Part shown: one piece after another, positions 21,901-32,159 of the stretch
Layout: every line of letters starts with the position of its first letter
Position numbering within the stretch: position 1 is the first letter of the stretch
From: Mytilus trossulus
Taxonomy: Eukaryota; Mollusca; Bivalvia; Mytilida; Mytilidae
Direction: 5' to 3'
Assembly: GCF_036588685.1 (NCBI RefSeq)
Contig: NC_086378.1
Span: forward strand, 32,217,578-32,281,577
DNA length: 64,000 nucleotides
The notes under the pieces: generated by a model
What the model was told of the DNA's origin: nothing
Seen by the model: only the letters and a program-made list of their open reading frames with translations
The model's database searches: none
Program-made: the position numbers and the translations under genes

Positions 21901-24900
21901 CCCTCGGTTTTAGTTTTGTTTTTTGTCCATGGATTTATGAGTTTTGAACAGCGGTATACTACTGTTGCCTTTATTTAGCAATACCGTATTAAATTATAGA
22001 GGTCAATGGATATCTTTCCACTCTCCATTACATAGATTTAAAAAGATGTGGTACGAGTGTGAATGAGACAACATACCTTGATAAAAAATCCGAACACGGC
22101 AAGGCCATCTGGTTTGTCTACGGCCTCTCCAAAATTGGCATATTTGGTATTGTAATGTACTAAATGTAGCTGCAATAGAAAATATGTTCATTGTCGTAGA
22201 AGCATTTTTATTTAACTTTTATTACAACAAGCATTGATTTATCTTTTTATTGTCTAAACTGAATTAGATCGTATTTTTTTAAAATGAAAAGTAGCATGCG
22301 TTTATAAAATAAGTATTTTCAAGACTACACCCGACATAACAAGATCAAACGAAATTTATTGTTAAACGATTATGACTGCTGTACCCATATTTTGGCTATT
22401 TTATTTATTTTGTTCACGCATCATTGTAAATATAACGGAATTGACGAGGGTTTGCGCTATAAAATCAGGTTTAATCCTCCATTTTCTACATTTGAAAATG
22501 CCTGTACAAAGTTCTTGTCCAGTCGTTTTTGATGTGTTTTGTTATTAGATTTTTCCATGTGATTATGGACTTTCCGATTAGATTTTCCTCTTAGTTCAGT
22601 ATTTTTGTAATATTACATTTGATAGTAAAATAGGCAATCAAATTATACCCTCATTTTTATATTGAAGGTACAGTTGTATATACCAGTTAATACTATTGTG
22701 GATTTATGATGAAAAACAAAAACTTACTCTTGTTTTTACATGCGTAAACGTTATAGGTCGATGCCACTGCTGGTGGAGATTTATTTCCCCGAGGGTATCA
22801 CCACCCCTTTTTTGTGCTTTTTGTGGTGACATGAATTGTCATTGATATGGTTATATTTATAATTTAACTGTTAACAAAATTTGGAATTTTTGAAATACTA
22901 AGGCTTTTCTACCTCAGGCATAGATTACCTTACCTGTATTTGGCAAAACTTTTAGGAATTATGGCCCTCAATGCTCTTCAAATTTGTAATTTATTTGGCG
23001 TTTTTAACTTTTTTGGATTCGAGCGTCACTGATGAGTCTTTTAAAGACGAAACGCCCGTCTGGCTTACATAAGAAAATTTAGTCCTGGTATATATGATGA
23101 GTTTATTCATAGATCTTTGCACCTTCGTACGTCTCTTTGTTTCAAAATAATTCTGTAATTAAGTTTATTATTCTTTGTTTCTGTTTTAATTGCTATATTA
23201 CCTCTGCAGCGTACATCTTGCCATTGATTGTGTGTTCAGAACCTTTGTTGTCGTCTGCTCCCCAATGAAAATGAAACTGTTCTAATCTGTATGTCCCTGT
23301 TAAGGGTCCTCCTGATATTTCTGAAATGAGTATATCACTAAGTCGAATGTGTTTAAAAGTTTTAGCAATAAGCAAATTGAATTGCACATTTAAAAAAAGT
23401 TAAATTGTTGACGAGAATAAAAATCAAAAAGTTAGGAATTTCAAATTGCTTCTAACTGGTACATTCACAACCATTTGGGGGGTGTAATAAAATATAAGGT
23501 TGGGAAACAATTATATAGAAGATTACAAATACTCGTGTATGAAGACATTTTGAAATTGTCTCTTTTTACATTTCATACCCGTAGCCAGGGGGGGTGTTCG
23601 GACGAAATACAAATAAACACTGTCAATGTTCTGTTCGAATTGTGACTGTGTAAGTCGAGTTTGTGAGTCCACACCCCCCCCCCCCCCCCTTGGAAATTCC
23701 TGGCTACGGGCCTGCATTTTCAATAATTCTTTTCCGACAATTCATATGCAAGTTTTTTGAATCATATGTTTAAGTGTCACTATGTATATTCTATAACTTA
23801 ATGAAGTTTAAGATAAACTAGGTATAATTCTAATAGCTGGTTATATTCTACTCTAAAGTACCTGATGCTTTGGTTGCTTGTACTTTGACTGATTTTCCTG
23901 TGTTCATTGCCTCGGCTTTTGGTTCTTTTTGATATTTGACCACCAATGGAGAATTAGCTAGTTGTTGGTCACAGGCTATCTTGTCTGGGCAAATATCGAT
24001 TGGCGATTGTCTTTTCCCATTGGCTATAGGGAACTGGTTACACCAAGTGCAAGGTCCTATAAAGAAAAGGGTTTGCATAGTTAATTTATTTCGTCTTTCA
24101 ACTCCTTGAACGTTGTAACATGAACAATTATAATATAGTGTTTAATAGTATTAACAGCCTTAAAAATTAATAAAAAAGATAAAATTAGTATTTAGAATAA
24201 AAAAACACAAAATGTTCTTAAGGGTCCACCATTCATCAGTTCTTTACTTTTCTTGGGGGTAAAACAAATTTATTAATTTTTAATTTCTAAACCAATTTTG
24301 CTAAGATATCGTACTAAAAAAACAATTTTTTTAAACAGATCAGGATGTTTTTACTAGTTTTCAGTAGAATTAAGCAATTTTTCACTTTCTATTCAGTAAC
24401 AAGATATTTTTAATAAATTTTGTATCAATTTATTTTGAAAAAAAGTGCTGCATTTAATTTGCATTGGTGGGATGTTAAATGTTCAATGTGTGTCATCATC
24501 TTGATATTATTAAAGTTTGCATTTACCAAAAGACTTTATTTAGATAATACTTTTGGGATGTGTAAATACGCTGCCACGTCTGATTGAAATGGTGACGTTA
24601 AATCCGATTTTATAAAACGGTCACGTACATGAACATAAAAATTTACTTTTTGGTGTGTCTTTAATTTGGTTGCATGTTGTAAGACAAAATATATCCTAGT
24701 ACATGAATCTGCTTTATCTCCCTTTCCAGTGATAGTCAATAGTTTCTTGTCCCTTAACTTATTATTTATACACTTTGCTAAGCAAACCAATTATATGGTC
24801 GAATTGAATATCCACCAACTTCTTGACGTTTAGAAAAGAATATTTTTTTTTATCAATACTGTTAAGCAAGTTGCTAACTGTCCGTACAAAAACCGGATTT

Positions 24901-27768
24901 TTTAAATTTCGTCCAAAAGCTTCACTTAAAAGATTCTAATACTTTGGAAGCATCTTTCAATAGATACATCCTGAACTTTAGTCTAATCTCTTTTTATGAT
25001 ATCTATATTTTTTAAGGCGCCAATGATGTGCATGCTGGATTTATATAAAGATAAATAGCATGCATAAAATGTATTTCATTAGTTGTTTATATCTAGAAGC
25101 AATAACACGTTATCTATTTTAAAATAGATCTATTTACTTAAACTTTTATATCTTTACTCTTCCCTGACTTAACCCAATTGTTTTAGTGTAGTGTCCTTAT
25201 TCCAGGCCGCGCAGATTAAATGTCTCAAGTATTTCAAGGTGTTTGCTTTTATTCTTTATAGCATTAGTGGATATAAGTGAAGTAGTTTTAAGGAGACAGG
25301 TTTTTTACCCCGCGCAAAACATTTTTTTTTATCAAATTGAGTGATGGCCATTGTTTTTATCGTGTTTTGCTGTGAAACACAAACTATAATAAATAATATC
25401 ATGATTGTTGGAAGTACGCGTATACTCGTTTATGATAATATATTACTAGAGTTGTATGTTGATGAACAGTTATGTTGCAGAATTCCGTTTTTCAGAGACT
25501 AAAAATATATTAAGCATTAGGAATAGAATAGTAAAAAATTTTGATGTAATTATTTATAATTTCGACCACAGAGCTAAACCGCGAATGGCAATACAGTAAC
25601 TCGTCTTGCAGGGCGCGAGATCTTTAAAGTTGGGTTGAATAAATGAATGAATACACAGTCGTGACCTGTCGAAATGAAAAATTGATACAATGCCTCGTTG
25701 AGGGAACGTTTCGCGCTTTCGGTGCTTAAAATAAACCTTACAACAATCGGGCTCAAAGTTGGCAGTCCCGTGTCCCTTAGTACCTATCAGTTTATCAGCA
25801 TAAATAGCTTTCGGCGTCTCAAATGTTTGACACTGGATGTTACTGATTTATCAATCATTCACTTATGTAGTGGTATTATTGTGTTTTATATTCTGGATTG
25901 GTATTTCTTACTTTATGAATATTCATTTAGTATAATTCTATTACAATCGTAGTTCTTTCATTCATGAATATTTCACCTCATTTTGTTCAAAACTTGCGCC
26001 TTTGCAAATCGGCGACAGAAAAACTATTAATTGACTTTTGTAGTAAAAGCGAAAAGCAGCTTATTATTTAAACAATAGTAAATGTTATCTCTTGTATCGG
26101 GCCACACATGTGAATTATTAATGAAACATACTTTGTATTTTAGACCTTGAAAAAAGACACTAGCACTTTTAAATGTTAAACGTTCTGCTGTTAAAGCGAA
26201 ATTATCATCCTTTTGCTAGAAGCCATTAAAAAAGTTCTAAAGCATATTTGACATGGTATAGGAAATGTTAAACTGAGGTTGTGACTTTCACCTTATTGAA
26301 TATTCATGATACAACCTATAGTAGTTAGTAACCCTCATAAAATTTAATAAGGTCAATGTTATTCAATGTCATCGCTATTTTTTTTAAACTTTTTTTGTTT
26401 TGTTTTATGACACGAGCTTGATATATCTATAACGTTATAAATATATCAAATAGTTTGACTATCTTTTCTTACTAATACGCAACTTAAAAGGGATACGAAA
26501 GACTGGCATTCTGTTGTTTTTATTATTCCCAAGATAAGGAAGTAAGTAATGTCAAGATGGTTTTAAGAAACCCAACCGTGGGGTGCCTGGAGCACCTTAC
26601 ATAATTCCCAGTTATTGGTACGTTTGGTTCTGCCCTGCTCAAACTTTGTGTTGTTGTTTGTGTTCTTTTTATGGGGCCACAACGAAGTTGTCAGTGCCAT
26701 ATAGTTTTACCCTTGTCCGTAATTCCGTTATTCCGCAACAAAATATCTTTTTGATAAGTTTTTTTCTTTTTCTAAACGCCTACAGATATTGGGCTGATTT
26801 TTGGTATGTAAGTTTACAATGATGAGTTACAGATCGAGTTCAAGTTTCGTTCCGCTCCGCTAATTTTTACAGAAATTACAGGCTTTGGACTTTTATAAAT
26901 TGTTGAAAACTACAGTTATACGGACCTTTTTCCTATACGCCTCCAGCTTTTGGGCTAATTATTAATTTGTAAGACTACCATCATTTTTGTGTCCACATGT
27001 GTTATTGAAATTGCAGATTTTTTATTTTTTTTAGACGGGGCTATTCGTGTCGCTTTGAGACATCTAGTTTTTATCTGACGTTGTCAATTTATTACCTACT
27101 GACAAGTTTGAAGGTCCCTTTTGTATCTTTGTATCTCTCTTGTAGAAGTGAGAAATTTTAATTCTAAAATGACTTCATATTTGAATGTAAATGCCTACTT
27201 CAAACCATCATCGCATCAGAAAAGATATTGTTTGCTGGATGTTGCTAACTACCACACAAGATTAACATGGTCCTAGTTTCAGGAAACTACATGTGCCAGT
27301 CGAGTAACATGACACGTGAATATATTCAAGGGGGAAACTACATTTTTGTTGTACCTTAAATTAACCAGAGGGTGTAATATTATTCATATATGTGGAGCCA
27401 AACTTATGTCCCTGCTGACCACCTTTCTTCATGAGAAAAAAAATGCCGAATGAAGATATATTTGACAATGATGTATTTCTTTAATTAAATTAACAGTTAT
27501 ATATCTATAGATATTTTCCCTACCATATAAATTTATTATCTGGAGAGGTTTTTTTTTGTGTATTTGTTTTTAAACTTCTCAGAAATTGACCAAGTATATT
27601 GAGATATCCAAAAAAGTCCGTCGGATGCACTGAAAAAAACGTCTCCACTCGTCTACACAGTTGTGCTATATATATTAAGTCATAAAGTGACTTGAGTGAA
27701 AATAAAAACCTAAGCAACATTATAACTGGCTAATACTTACCGTTATCGTTTCCATATCCCCACGACAT
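18831..27768 (-). CDS. Alpha-carbonic anhydrase A (7 exons, 254 aa, complete)
   Basis: Hydrates CO2 to bicarbonate and a proton; a zinc enzyme. Exons in coding order: 27741-27768, 23862-24056, 23202-23320, 22077-22169, 20423-20540, 19348-19457, 18831-18932. All junctions are GT-AG and the phases agree, giving 765 nt including TAA. The start [11 protein letters not shown] has no signal peptide and matches the start of cytosolic alpha-CAs. Zinc ligands are H91 and H93 (FHFHWG) and H116 (ELHLVH). E103 (SEHT) and T198 (SLTTPP) are the gatekeeping residues. The position equivalent to His64, the proton shuttle of fast isoforms, is Lys (NTGKS), as in slow CA III. The C-terminus reads [17 protein letters not shown]. 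Length is typical for the family. In bivalves such enzymes serve ion balance and shell or mantle carbonate supply; that role is inference. The start region is preceded by a possible splice acceptor, so an upstream 5' UTR exon may exist. Confidence 0.93.
19080..19300 (+). repeat. Dispersed repeat (TTGTTCACACATCGTTG family)
   Basis: Contains TTGTTTTGTTCACACATCGTTG, GACTGTCATACAAGTGAGA and AAACCAGGTTTAATCCA in order. Copies recur at 22375-22620, 51290-51560, 59275-59540 and 62505-62790, with reversed fragments at 38660-38730 and 49870-49985. It sits in intron 6 of carbonic anhydrase A. Confidence 0.75.
19348..19457 (-). CDS. Carbonic anhydrase A exon 6 (Thr gate)
   Basis: 110 nt encoding [20 protein letters not shown] and [16 protein letters not shown]. 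It contains the LTTPP motif with the catalytic Thr. Donor GTAAGT. Confidence 0.95.
19855..20270. repeat. Dispersed repeat mosaic in carbonic anhydrase A intron 5
   Basis: 20100-20265 (GGGGCCCTTTATAGCCTGCTG, then TTTACTTTTACAAATTGTGACATGGACGG) is related to 44520-44685. 19862-20089 has an open frame but no known domain. Confidence 0.5.
20423..20540 (-). CDS. Carbonic anhydrase A exon 5
   Basis: 118 nt after TTTTCAG, encoding [16 protein letters not shown] and on to DLDMASLLN, followed by GTAAGT. Same length as the paralogue exon at 61916-62033. Confidence 0.92.
21376..21560 (+). mobile_element. Partial hammerhead-bearing repeat
   Basis: ACCTCAGGCATAGATTACCTTATCTGTATTTGGCAAAACTTTTAGGAATT, in pieces, matches 22913-22960 and 50597-50642. 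It leads into a hammerhead and ends TTTAGTCCTGGTTTCTATGATGAGTTTA. The 5' part of the unit is missing. Confidence 0.75.
21476..21519 (+). ncRNA. Hammerhead ribozyme motif, subtype A (copy 2)
   Basis: GCGTCT, CTGATGA, stem II GTC/GAC around TTTTGTA, GAAA, stem III AC-GCGC-GT, C, TGGCGT. One mismatch at the stem I base next to the core (T instead of A); everything else fits the consensus. Confidence 0.75.
21800..21980 (+). repeat. Dispersed repeat (ACAGCGGTATACTACTGTTG family)
   Basis: ATATTTAATGCGTTTCCCTCGGTTTTAGT followed by CAGCGGTATACTACTGTTGCC recurs at 51890-52035 and 59100-59210, and in reverse near 1160 and 48609. Non-coding, inside intron 4 of carbonic anhydrase A. Confidence 0.75.
22077..22169 (-). 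CDS. Carbonic anhydrase A exon 4 (third zinc ligand)
   Basis: 93 nt, 31 codons: [20 protein letters not shown] and [12 protein letters not shown]116 is the third zinc ligand. Donor GTATGT. Confidence 0.93.
22375..22620 (+). repeat. Dispersed repeat (TTGTTCACGCATCATTG copy)
   Basis: Diverged copy of the family at 19080-19300, within carbonic anhydrase A intron 3. Confidence 0.65.
22755..23110 (+). mobile_element. Full-length hammerhead-bearing repeat unit
   Basis: Begins GTCGATGCCACTGCTGGTGG, then CCCCGAGGGTATCACCACC, a TTTTTGAAATACTAAGG tract, ACCTCAGGCATAGATTACC, the hammerhead, and TTTAGTCCTGGTATATATGATGAG. It is colinear with the unit at 50437-50770. About 350 bp; no protein. Confidence 0.75.
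23023..23066 (+). ncRNA. Hammerhead ribozyme motif, subtype A (copy 3)
   Basis: GCGTCA, CTGATGA, GTC/GAC around TTTTAAA, GAAA, AC-GCCC-GT, C, TGGCTT. The core is intact; the distal part of stem I has one mismatch. Confidence 0.75.
23202..23320 (-). CDS. Carbonic anhydrase A exon 3 (two zinc ligands)
   Basis: Encodes residues 75-114, [18 protein letters not shown] and then [14 protein letters not shown]. It supplies H91, H93 and E103. Length (119 nt) is identical to the paralogue exon at 63767-63885. Confidence 0.95.
23576..23712. repeat. MITE with CCCGTAGCCAGG ends and poly-C run
   Basis: CCCGTAGCCAGG at 23578-23589 is matched by CCTGGCTACGGG at 23699-23710. A run of about 17 C residues sits just inside the right end (about 23673-23690). 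A short non-autonomous element in intron 2 of carbonic anhydrase A. Confidence 0.6.
23862..24056 (-). CDS. Carbonic anhydrase A exon 2
   Basis: Encodes residues 10-74 ([20 protein letters not shown] and onward), including the conserved RQSPIDI motif. Lys64 replaces the proton-shuttle His. Donor GGTAC at the lower end. Confidence 0.92.
24100..27740. other. Carbonic anhydrase A intron 1, repeats only
   Basis: 24536-24620 holds a minus-strand copy of the GACGTGGCTGCGTATTTA motif. 26600-27070 resembles a common bivalve repeat, with CGCCTACAGATATTGGGC and CGCCTCCAGCTTTTGGGC about 170 bp apart and an AGACGGGGCTATTCGTGTCG end. No coding exon seen. Confidence 0.5.
27741..27768 (-). CDS. Carbonic anhydrase A exon 1
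   Basis: ATG TCG TGG GGA TAT GGA AAC GAT AAC G, then GTAAGT. It encodes MSWGYGNDN plus one base and is far too short for ORF scans; identified from the family's N-terminus and the phase match to exon 2. Confidence 0.85.
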
Positions 27769-28109
27769 TCTGTTATATGATAGTCTTAAAACCTGAAACT
27801 AAACAATAAAAATAATTTTGAAATTCGTGTATAATTATATTGAATCGCGCAAATATATGCAGTAAAACATTATTTAACCTTTTATTTATTTATTTAAAGA
27901 GGATTGCCAACAGCTAGAGTAACTTGATATTATGTTATGAAAAAATTCAGCAACTCATTATCATGTGTATTTTGTTTGTTTTAGGAAGATGTAAAGCATT
28001 GGTAAATAAAACACCAGGAGCTTGGCCCAAGTAAAACAAATAGGAAATCTGTTTAAACCGAAGAAGCTGGGAATCTTTTTTCAAAACAATGACTCAATAC
28101 TTCATTTTA

Positions 28110-28153
28110 CACCAATCACGAGTTTCGTCTACAAACGGTTCACTTGTAACGTT
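28110..28153 (-). repeat. Decayed hammerhead repeat
   Basis: The minus strand aligns along its length with subtype A (…TTTGTAGACGAAACTCGTGATTGGTGT), but CTGATGA has become CAAGTGA and stem III no longer pairs. Presumed inactive. Confidence 0.45.
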
Positions 28154-28195
28154 TGAATCCTAACTTGACACAAGCATAATCATCTCATTAAATAT

Positions 28196-28275
28196 GTTAA
28201 CCCCAAACTCCGAAACAGTGGTGACGAAGCGTAGTAAAGAGGACGTAACCGCTGTTTCGGAGTTTGGTTTAACCC
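28196..28275. repeat. Inverted repeat, 16 bp perfect core arms
   Basis: CCAAACTCCGAAACAG (28204 on) pairs with CTGTTTCGGAGTTTGG. Pairing extends outward with a few mismatches (GTTAACCC / GGTTTAAC). The loop is about 30 bp. It could be a foldback element end or a hairpin transcript; function unknown. Confidence 0.7.
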
Positions 28276-28284
28276 CACCGCCTG

Positions 28285-28440
28285 TTCCAAGTTAGGAGCC
28301 TCTGGCCTTTGTTAGTCTTGTATGATTTTTAATTTAAGTTCATTCATATGTTTTGGAGCCATTGGTGGTCTTCTGGTGTTTTCTACTTTTTGATCGGGTA
28401 GTTGTCACTTTGACACGTTCGTGTTTTTTCTACTAGTACT
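28285..28440 (-). repeat. Dispersed repeat (AATGTGTCAAAGCGACAACC family, reverse)
   Basis: Reverse-orientation copy of 37360-37640: AGGAGCCTCTGGCCTTTG, CCATTGGTGGTCTTCTG and GTTGTCACTTTGACACGTTC appear in inverted order. Confidence 0.65.
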
Positions 28441-29219
28441 GTTTATGACTATTTACATCAAAACCGTGGGGTATGCACCGATTGGTATTTATTGGCTGGG
28501 ACACGCTATTTATCTATTAGTTTAAACAGGCTTTTCTTCAGTCTTACAAAATTTTGATAAAATACCGGCAAGTCAATGTCAATACCAGAACCTTTTCTGT
28601 TCCTATGATCCAGGATTTGATATTAAGGGGCGTCCTTAAAATGATGAACAAAAGGACCTTATTTTGATGCAAAACTTGCATATTGCATTTATTTTTGACT
28701 TTTTTTTGTAAGGGAGGGGTTGCGCCACGCCTGTTTATAGAGAATATAAAAATAATTTGAATTTCGAAGTCTAGATAAAACCGCTTGTGATACCTTGTCA
28801 ATAACATTTTAATTTGTTTTCAAAAGATTTAATTGAAAATGTTTCACGTGCTTAGTATCTTTGTTGTCTTCCTTAGAATTAGCTGAGAAGCATTTCTCCC
28901 TTTATCCTTTAAATAAAGTCTACGGCTGAAACCAAGAAATGAAAATACCACAAAAAATACAAAATTAATCGATTTATGGTACAGTGGTTTCTAGTACATT
29001 CTTTGTTTAATTTTTTATTGTAAACACATAAAAACAAATAATATTCGTCATATGAAAATTACTTCCGTCGTATTTGGTTCAATATTATAATAAGTTCGTG
29101 GGCCATATAACGCACTCATTGGTCCACCCACATTATCATTGGTCAATTATCTATACACTTATTTATGTTATTAATATCAACTTGGCTTGTTTCGATTTTT
29201 TTCCTTCATGTATTGTATT

Positions 29220-31660
29220 CTTTACGTCCAGTGGCAAATATGTTATGCCTAAAGGCAATATTTCATGCATTTTCAGTACGATCATGACTAGGTTTGATTG
29301 ATTTTTAGTTGCTTAACGTCCAATTTCAAAGATTCGTGTATGTGCAGGACAATCATGACTAGATTGTTTTATAGTTGCTAAATGTCCAGTGACAAATATT
29401 TCATGTATGTTTAGGAAAATTATATATTTCAAATGTTTGGCTTTGAGCGTTCCTAATGAAGGTAAATCCAGAAAAGCTTCGTACGCATTGAAATTATTAA
29501 ACGTGATTTAATTTTTTTATAACTTTGATTTTGCTCAAGATATTTTGTCTAGTGTTGTGTGCCACACACAACGCACTCCTAGGAATGGCGTAAAATAGTC
29601 CACCCACATTGGTCAATTATCTATATACTTATTTAAATTAATATCGACTTGGCTTGTTTCGATTTTTTTTTATGTTCTGTAATGTATGTTTCTTTTGTGT
29701 ATTATGTTTGCATTTTAACCCGTCATGGTTTTACTTTTTGCAATAAATAATTGTAACAAATAATACAAATTATCATTAAAATCTTTCAAGCCATACAACG
29801 TTTGAGCTTGGTTTGTAAGCCGACTTACACGGACAGACTGACATACAATGATTCCTACATACCCCGTTGTGCGGCGCGGAGGGTATGATTATTGACAAAA
29901 AACTGTCACCGTGCATTCACCATAACATTAGTTTTCGAATTATAATTATATACTAATTAGCTCAAGACTAGCAACTCCTTCAGGGGTATACCTAATAGCA
30001 TACACGACAACACAGCCCACCAACAGTTAAAAGGTCCCACACGGATTATATTGGTTACATCTTATTATAATATTTAAAATTAAGAAGTATATTTGTAGCA
30101 GTTAACTTGCAAACTACCTCGGTCATAGGTAACTTTTTAACTAGTGTCAGTTTTGTTAAGGTCATGCAAGGATTTGTCCTTGTAACGCGTTCTCAGACAT
30201 ACATTGTAACAGCCTTTCAACTGTCACTAACAGTACCAATCACTTAAAATACAACCTGAACTGTGTTGAAATTTAAAGGTATGTTGTACATGGTTTTGAA
30301 TAGAACAACTGGCTATAGTAACTGTCACTGTCAACTTCTTCACTTAATTATTACATTTGAATTACCCTCGTTAAAATAATGATGTATTACCTTTTAATAA
30401 TGTTAGCAAATTGTCAATTTGTATTCCAAATAGATAAATATGAACTTCAGAATGAAGAACATACAAAAGATTTAAACTCAAGCGGGCTATCATAACTATA
30501 GTTTGTAAATTGCTTAACGTCCAGTGACAAATATGTCATGCATGTTCAGGACGATCATAAATATATTTAATTTTCTTTTGCTTTAAGTCCAGGGACAAAT
30601 ATTTCATACATGTTCACTGGTGACGATCATGACTCGATTGATTAATGCTTTCTTTACGGTTGATGGCAAATATTTTATGCATGTTCAGTACGACCATGAC
30701 TGGATTTGATTGATTGTTAGTTGCTTAACTTCCAGTGACAAATATTGCATGCATGTTCAGAACGATCATCACTATACTTTGGTTGGTGTTTTTTTTTTTG
30801 CATAACGTCCAGTGAAAATTATTTCATGTATGTTCAGGCCGGTCTTTATTTTATTATGCTTGTTGATTGCTTAATATCCTGTGGCAAATATTTCATGCAT
30901 GTTCAGAACGACAATGACGTAATGTATTGATAAATGGTTGGTTAACGTCCAGTAGCAACTATTTTATGCATGATCATGTCGATTGTTCATAACGATAATG
31001 GCTATAAATTTGATTGATTGATGGTTGCTTAACGTACAGTGGCAAAATTTAAATATAAAAAAGAAGATGCCGTATGATTGCCAATGAGACAACTATCCAC
31101 AAAAGACCAAAATGACACAAACATTAACAACTATATGTCCCCGTACGGCCTTCAACAATGAGCAAAGCCCATACCACATAGTCAGCTATAAAAGGTCCCG
31201 ATAAGACAATGTAAAACAATACAAACGAGAAAATTAAATGCATGTTTCAGACGATCATGACTATAGATTGGTTTATTTGATGTCAACGTCTAAATGCAAT
31301 ATTTAATGCATGTTCAGAATGATCGTGAATATAGAATGTTTGCTCAATGTTCAGTGGCAAACATTCATGCATGTTCAAGACAAACGTGACAATATAATAT
31401 TTGGTTGATTTCTGAGTGTCCAATGGCAAATATTTCAGGAATGTTCAGGACGAATGTTTTATTCTTTCTTGCTTATCGTTCAGTAGCAAATATTGCATTC
31501 ATGTAAATGACAATCATAACTACATTTGTGATCGATTCATGGTTGCTTTACGTCATATGGACAATATTTCGTGCTTTTTCTGGACGGTAATGAACATTGA
31601 ATGTTGGTTGTTTAATGTCCAGTGGTAAATATTTCATGTTTGTTCATGACAAGCAGGCTT
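29220..31660. repeat. Diverged minisatellite, CGTCCAGTGGCAAATATTTC unit, interrupted
   Basis: About 17 diverged copies of a unit with core GTCCAGTGGCAAATATTTCATGCATGTTCAGGACGATCATGAC, read in pieces, spaced 60-90 bp. Starts near 29226, 29318, 29377, 30517, 30588, 30650, 30728, 30806, 30874, 30946, 31034, 31284, 31348, 31418, 31480, 31550 and 31615. An isolated copy lies at 43137. The stretch 29430-30500 between sub-blocks lacks the unit and holds no recognised gene. The unit near 31034 is split by the insertion at 31052-31237. Confidence 0.8.
31052..31237 (+). mobile_element. SINE-like insertion (GATGTGGTATGA family) inside minisatellite
   Basis: AGAAGATGCCGTATGATTGC, GAGACAACTATCCACAAAAG, CCCCGTACGGCCTTCAACAA and GCAAAGCCCATACCACATAG mark the family. 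It divides one minisatellite unit (CAGTGGCAAAATTT … AAATGCATGTTTCAG) and is bordered by a short repeated AAATT(T)AAAT, a possible target duplication. Relatives: 37893, 49140-49590, 56130, 60885 and 63500. Confidence 0.75.
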
Positions 31661-31824
31661 TCACGTGGTAAATTAAATTTGAAAACTATGTTTCACACCC
31701 CGTTTAATCTACACGTTACAAAGGATTACAAGGACCAATCTAGATCTGTTTATATTTTGGTATAAGTATCAATTAAAATCTGACGATAATGACTGTATGT
31801 GTTGTTTAAATTTTGAGATATAAA

Positions 31825-32060
31825 ACTTATGAATTGACTAAAAATTTCCAATAGGGGTAAAGTAATATGACAATTTCTATGTTTTCCGACCAGTGTTTAA
31901 TCCATTGCCAAAGTAGGGCGTCGGTTTGCATGTGAGGGATGTATAAATACGCAGCCAAGTTCGGTCTAAATGGAAACGTTATCTCCGATGTCTTATGTAG
32001 TGTCATTTTCTCTGCACGTTCAGAATCTTTAGGTGTTCCAGAATATGCCATCGCACGTCT
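31825..32060. repeat. Dispersed motif region (DVAAYLYIP-like)
   Basis: The minus strand carries ACCGAACTTGGCTGCGTATT followed by TATACATCCC, the same word as at 16830 and 52755. Open frames occur on both strands with no recognised domain. Confidence 0.4.
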
Positions 32061-32159
32061 AAAGTGTGTCCGTATCCAGTATACTTTGTCCTACTTTCAA
32101 GTGGCATTCCAAATGAGCTGCCCATCATCTATGAAGACCCACAATTATACATGACCAAT

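Noticed and set aside
23523-23723. Frame with a glycine run as a gene
   Set aside because: The Gly run is the translation of the poly-C MITE interior.
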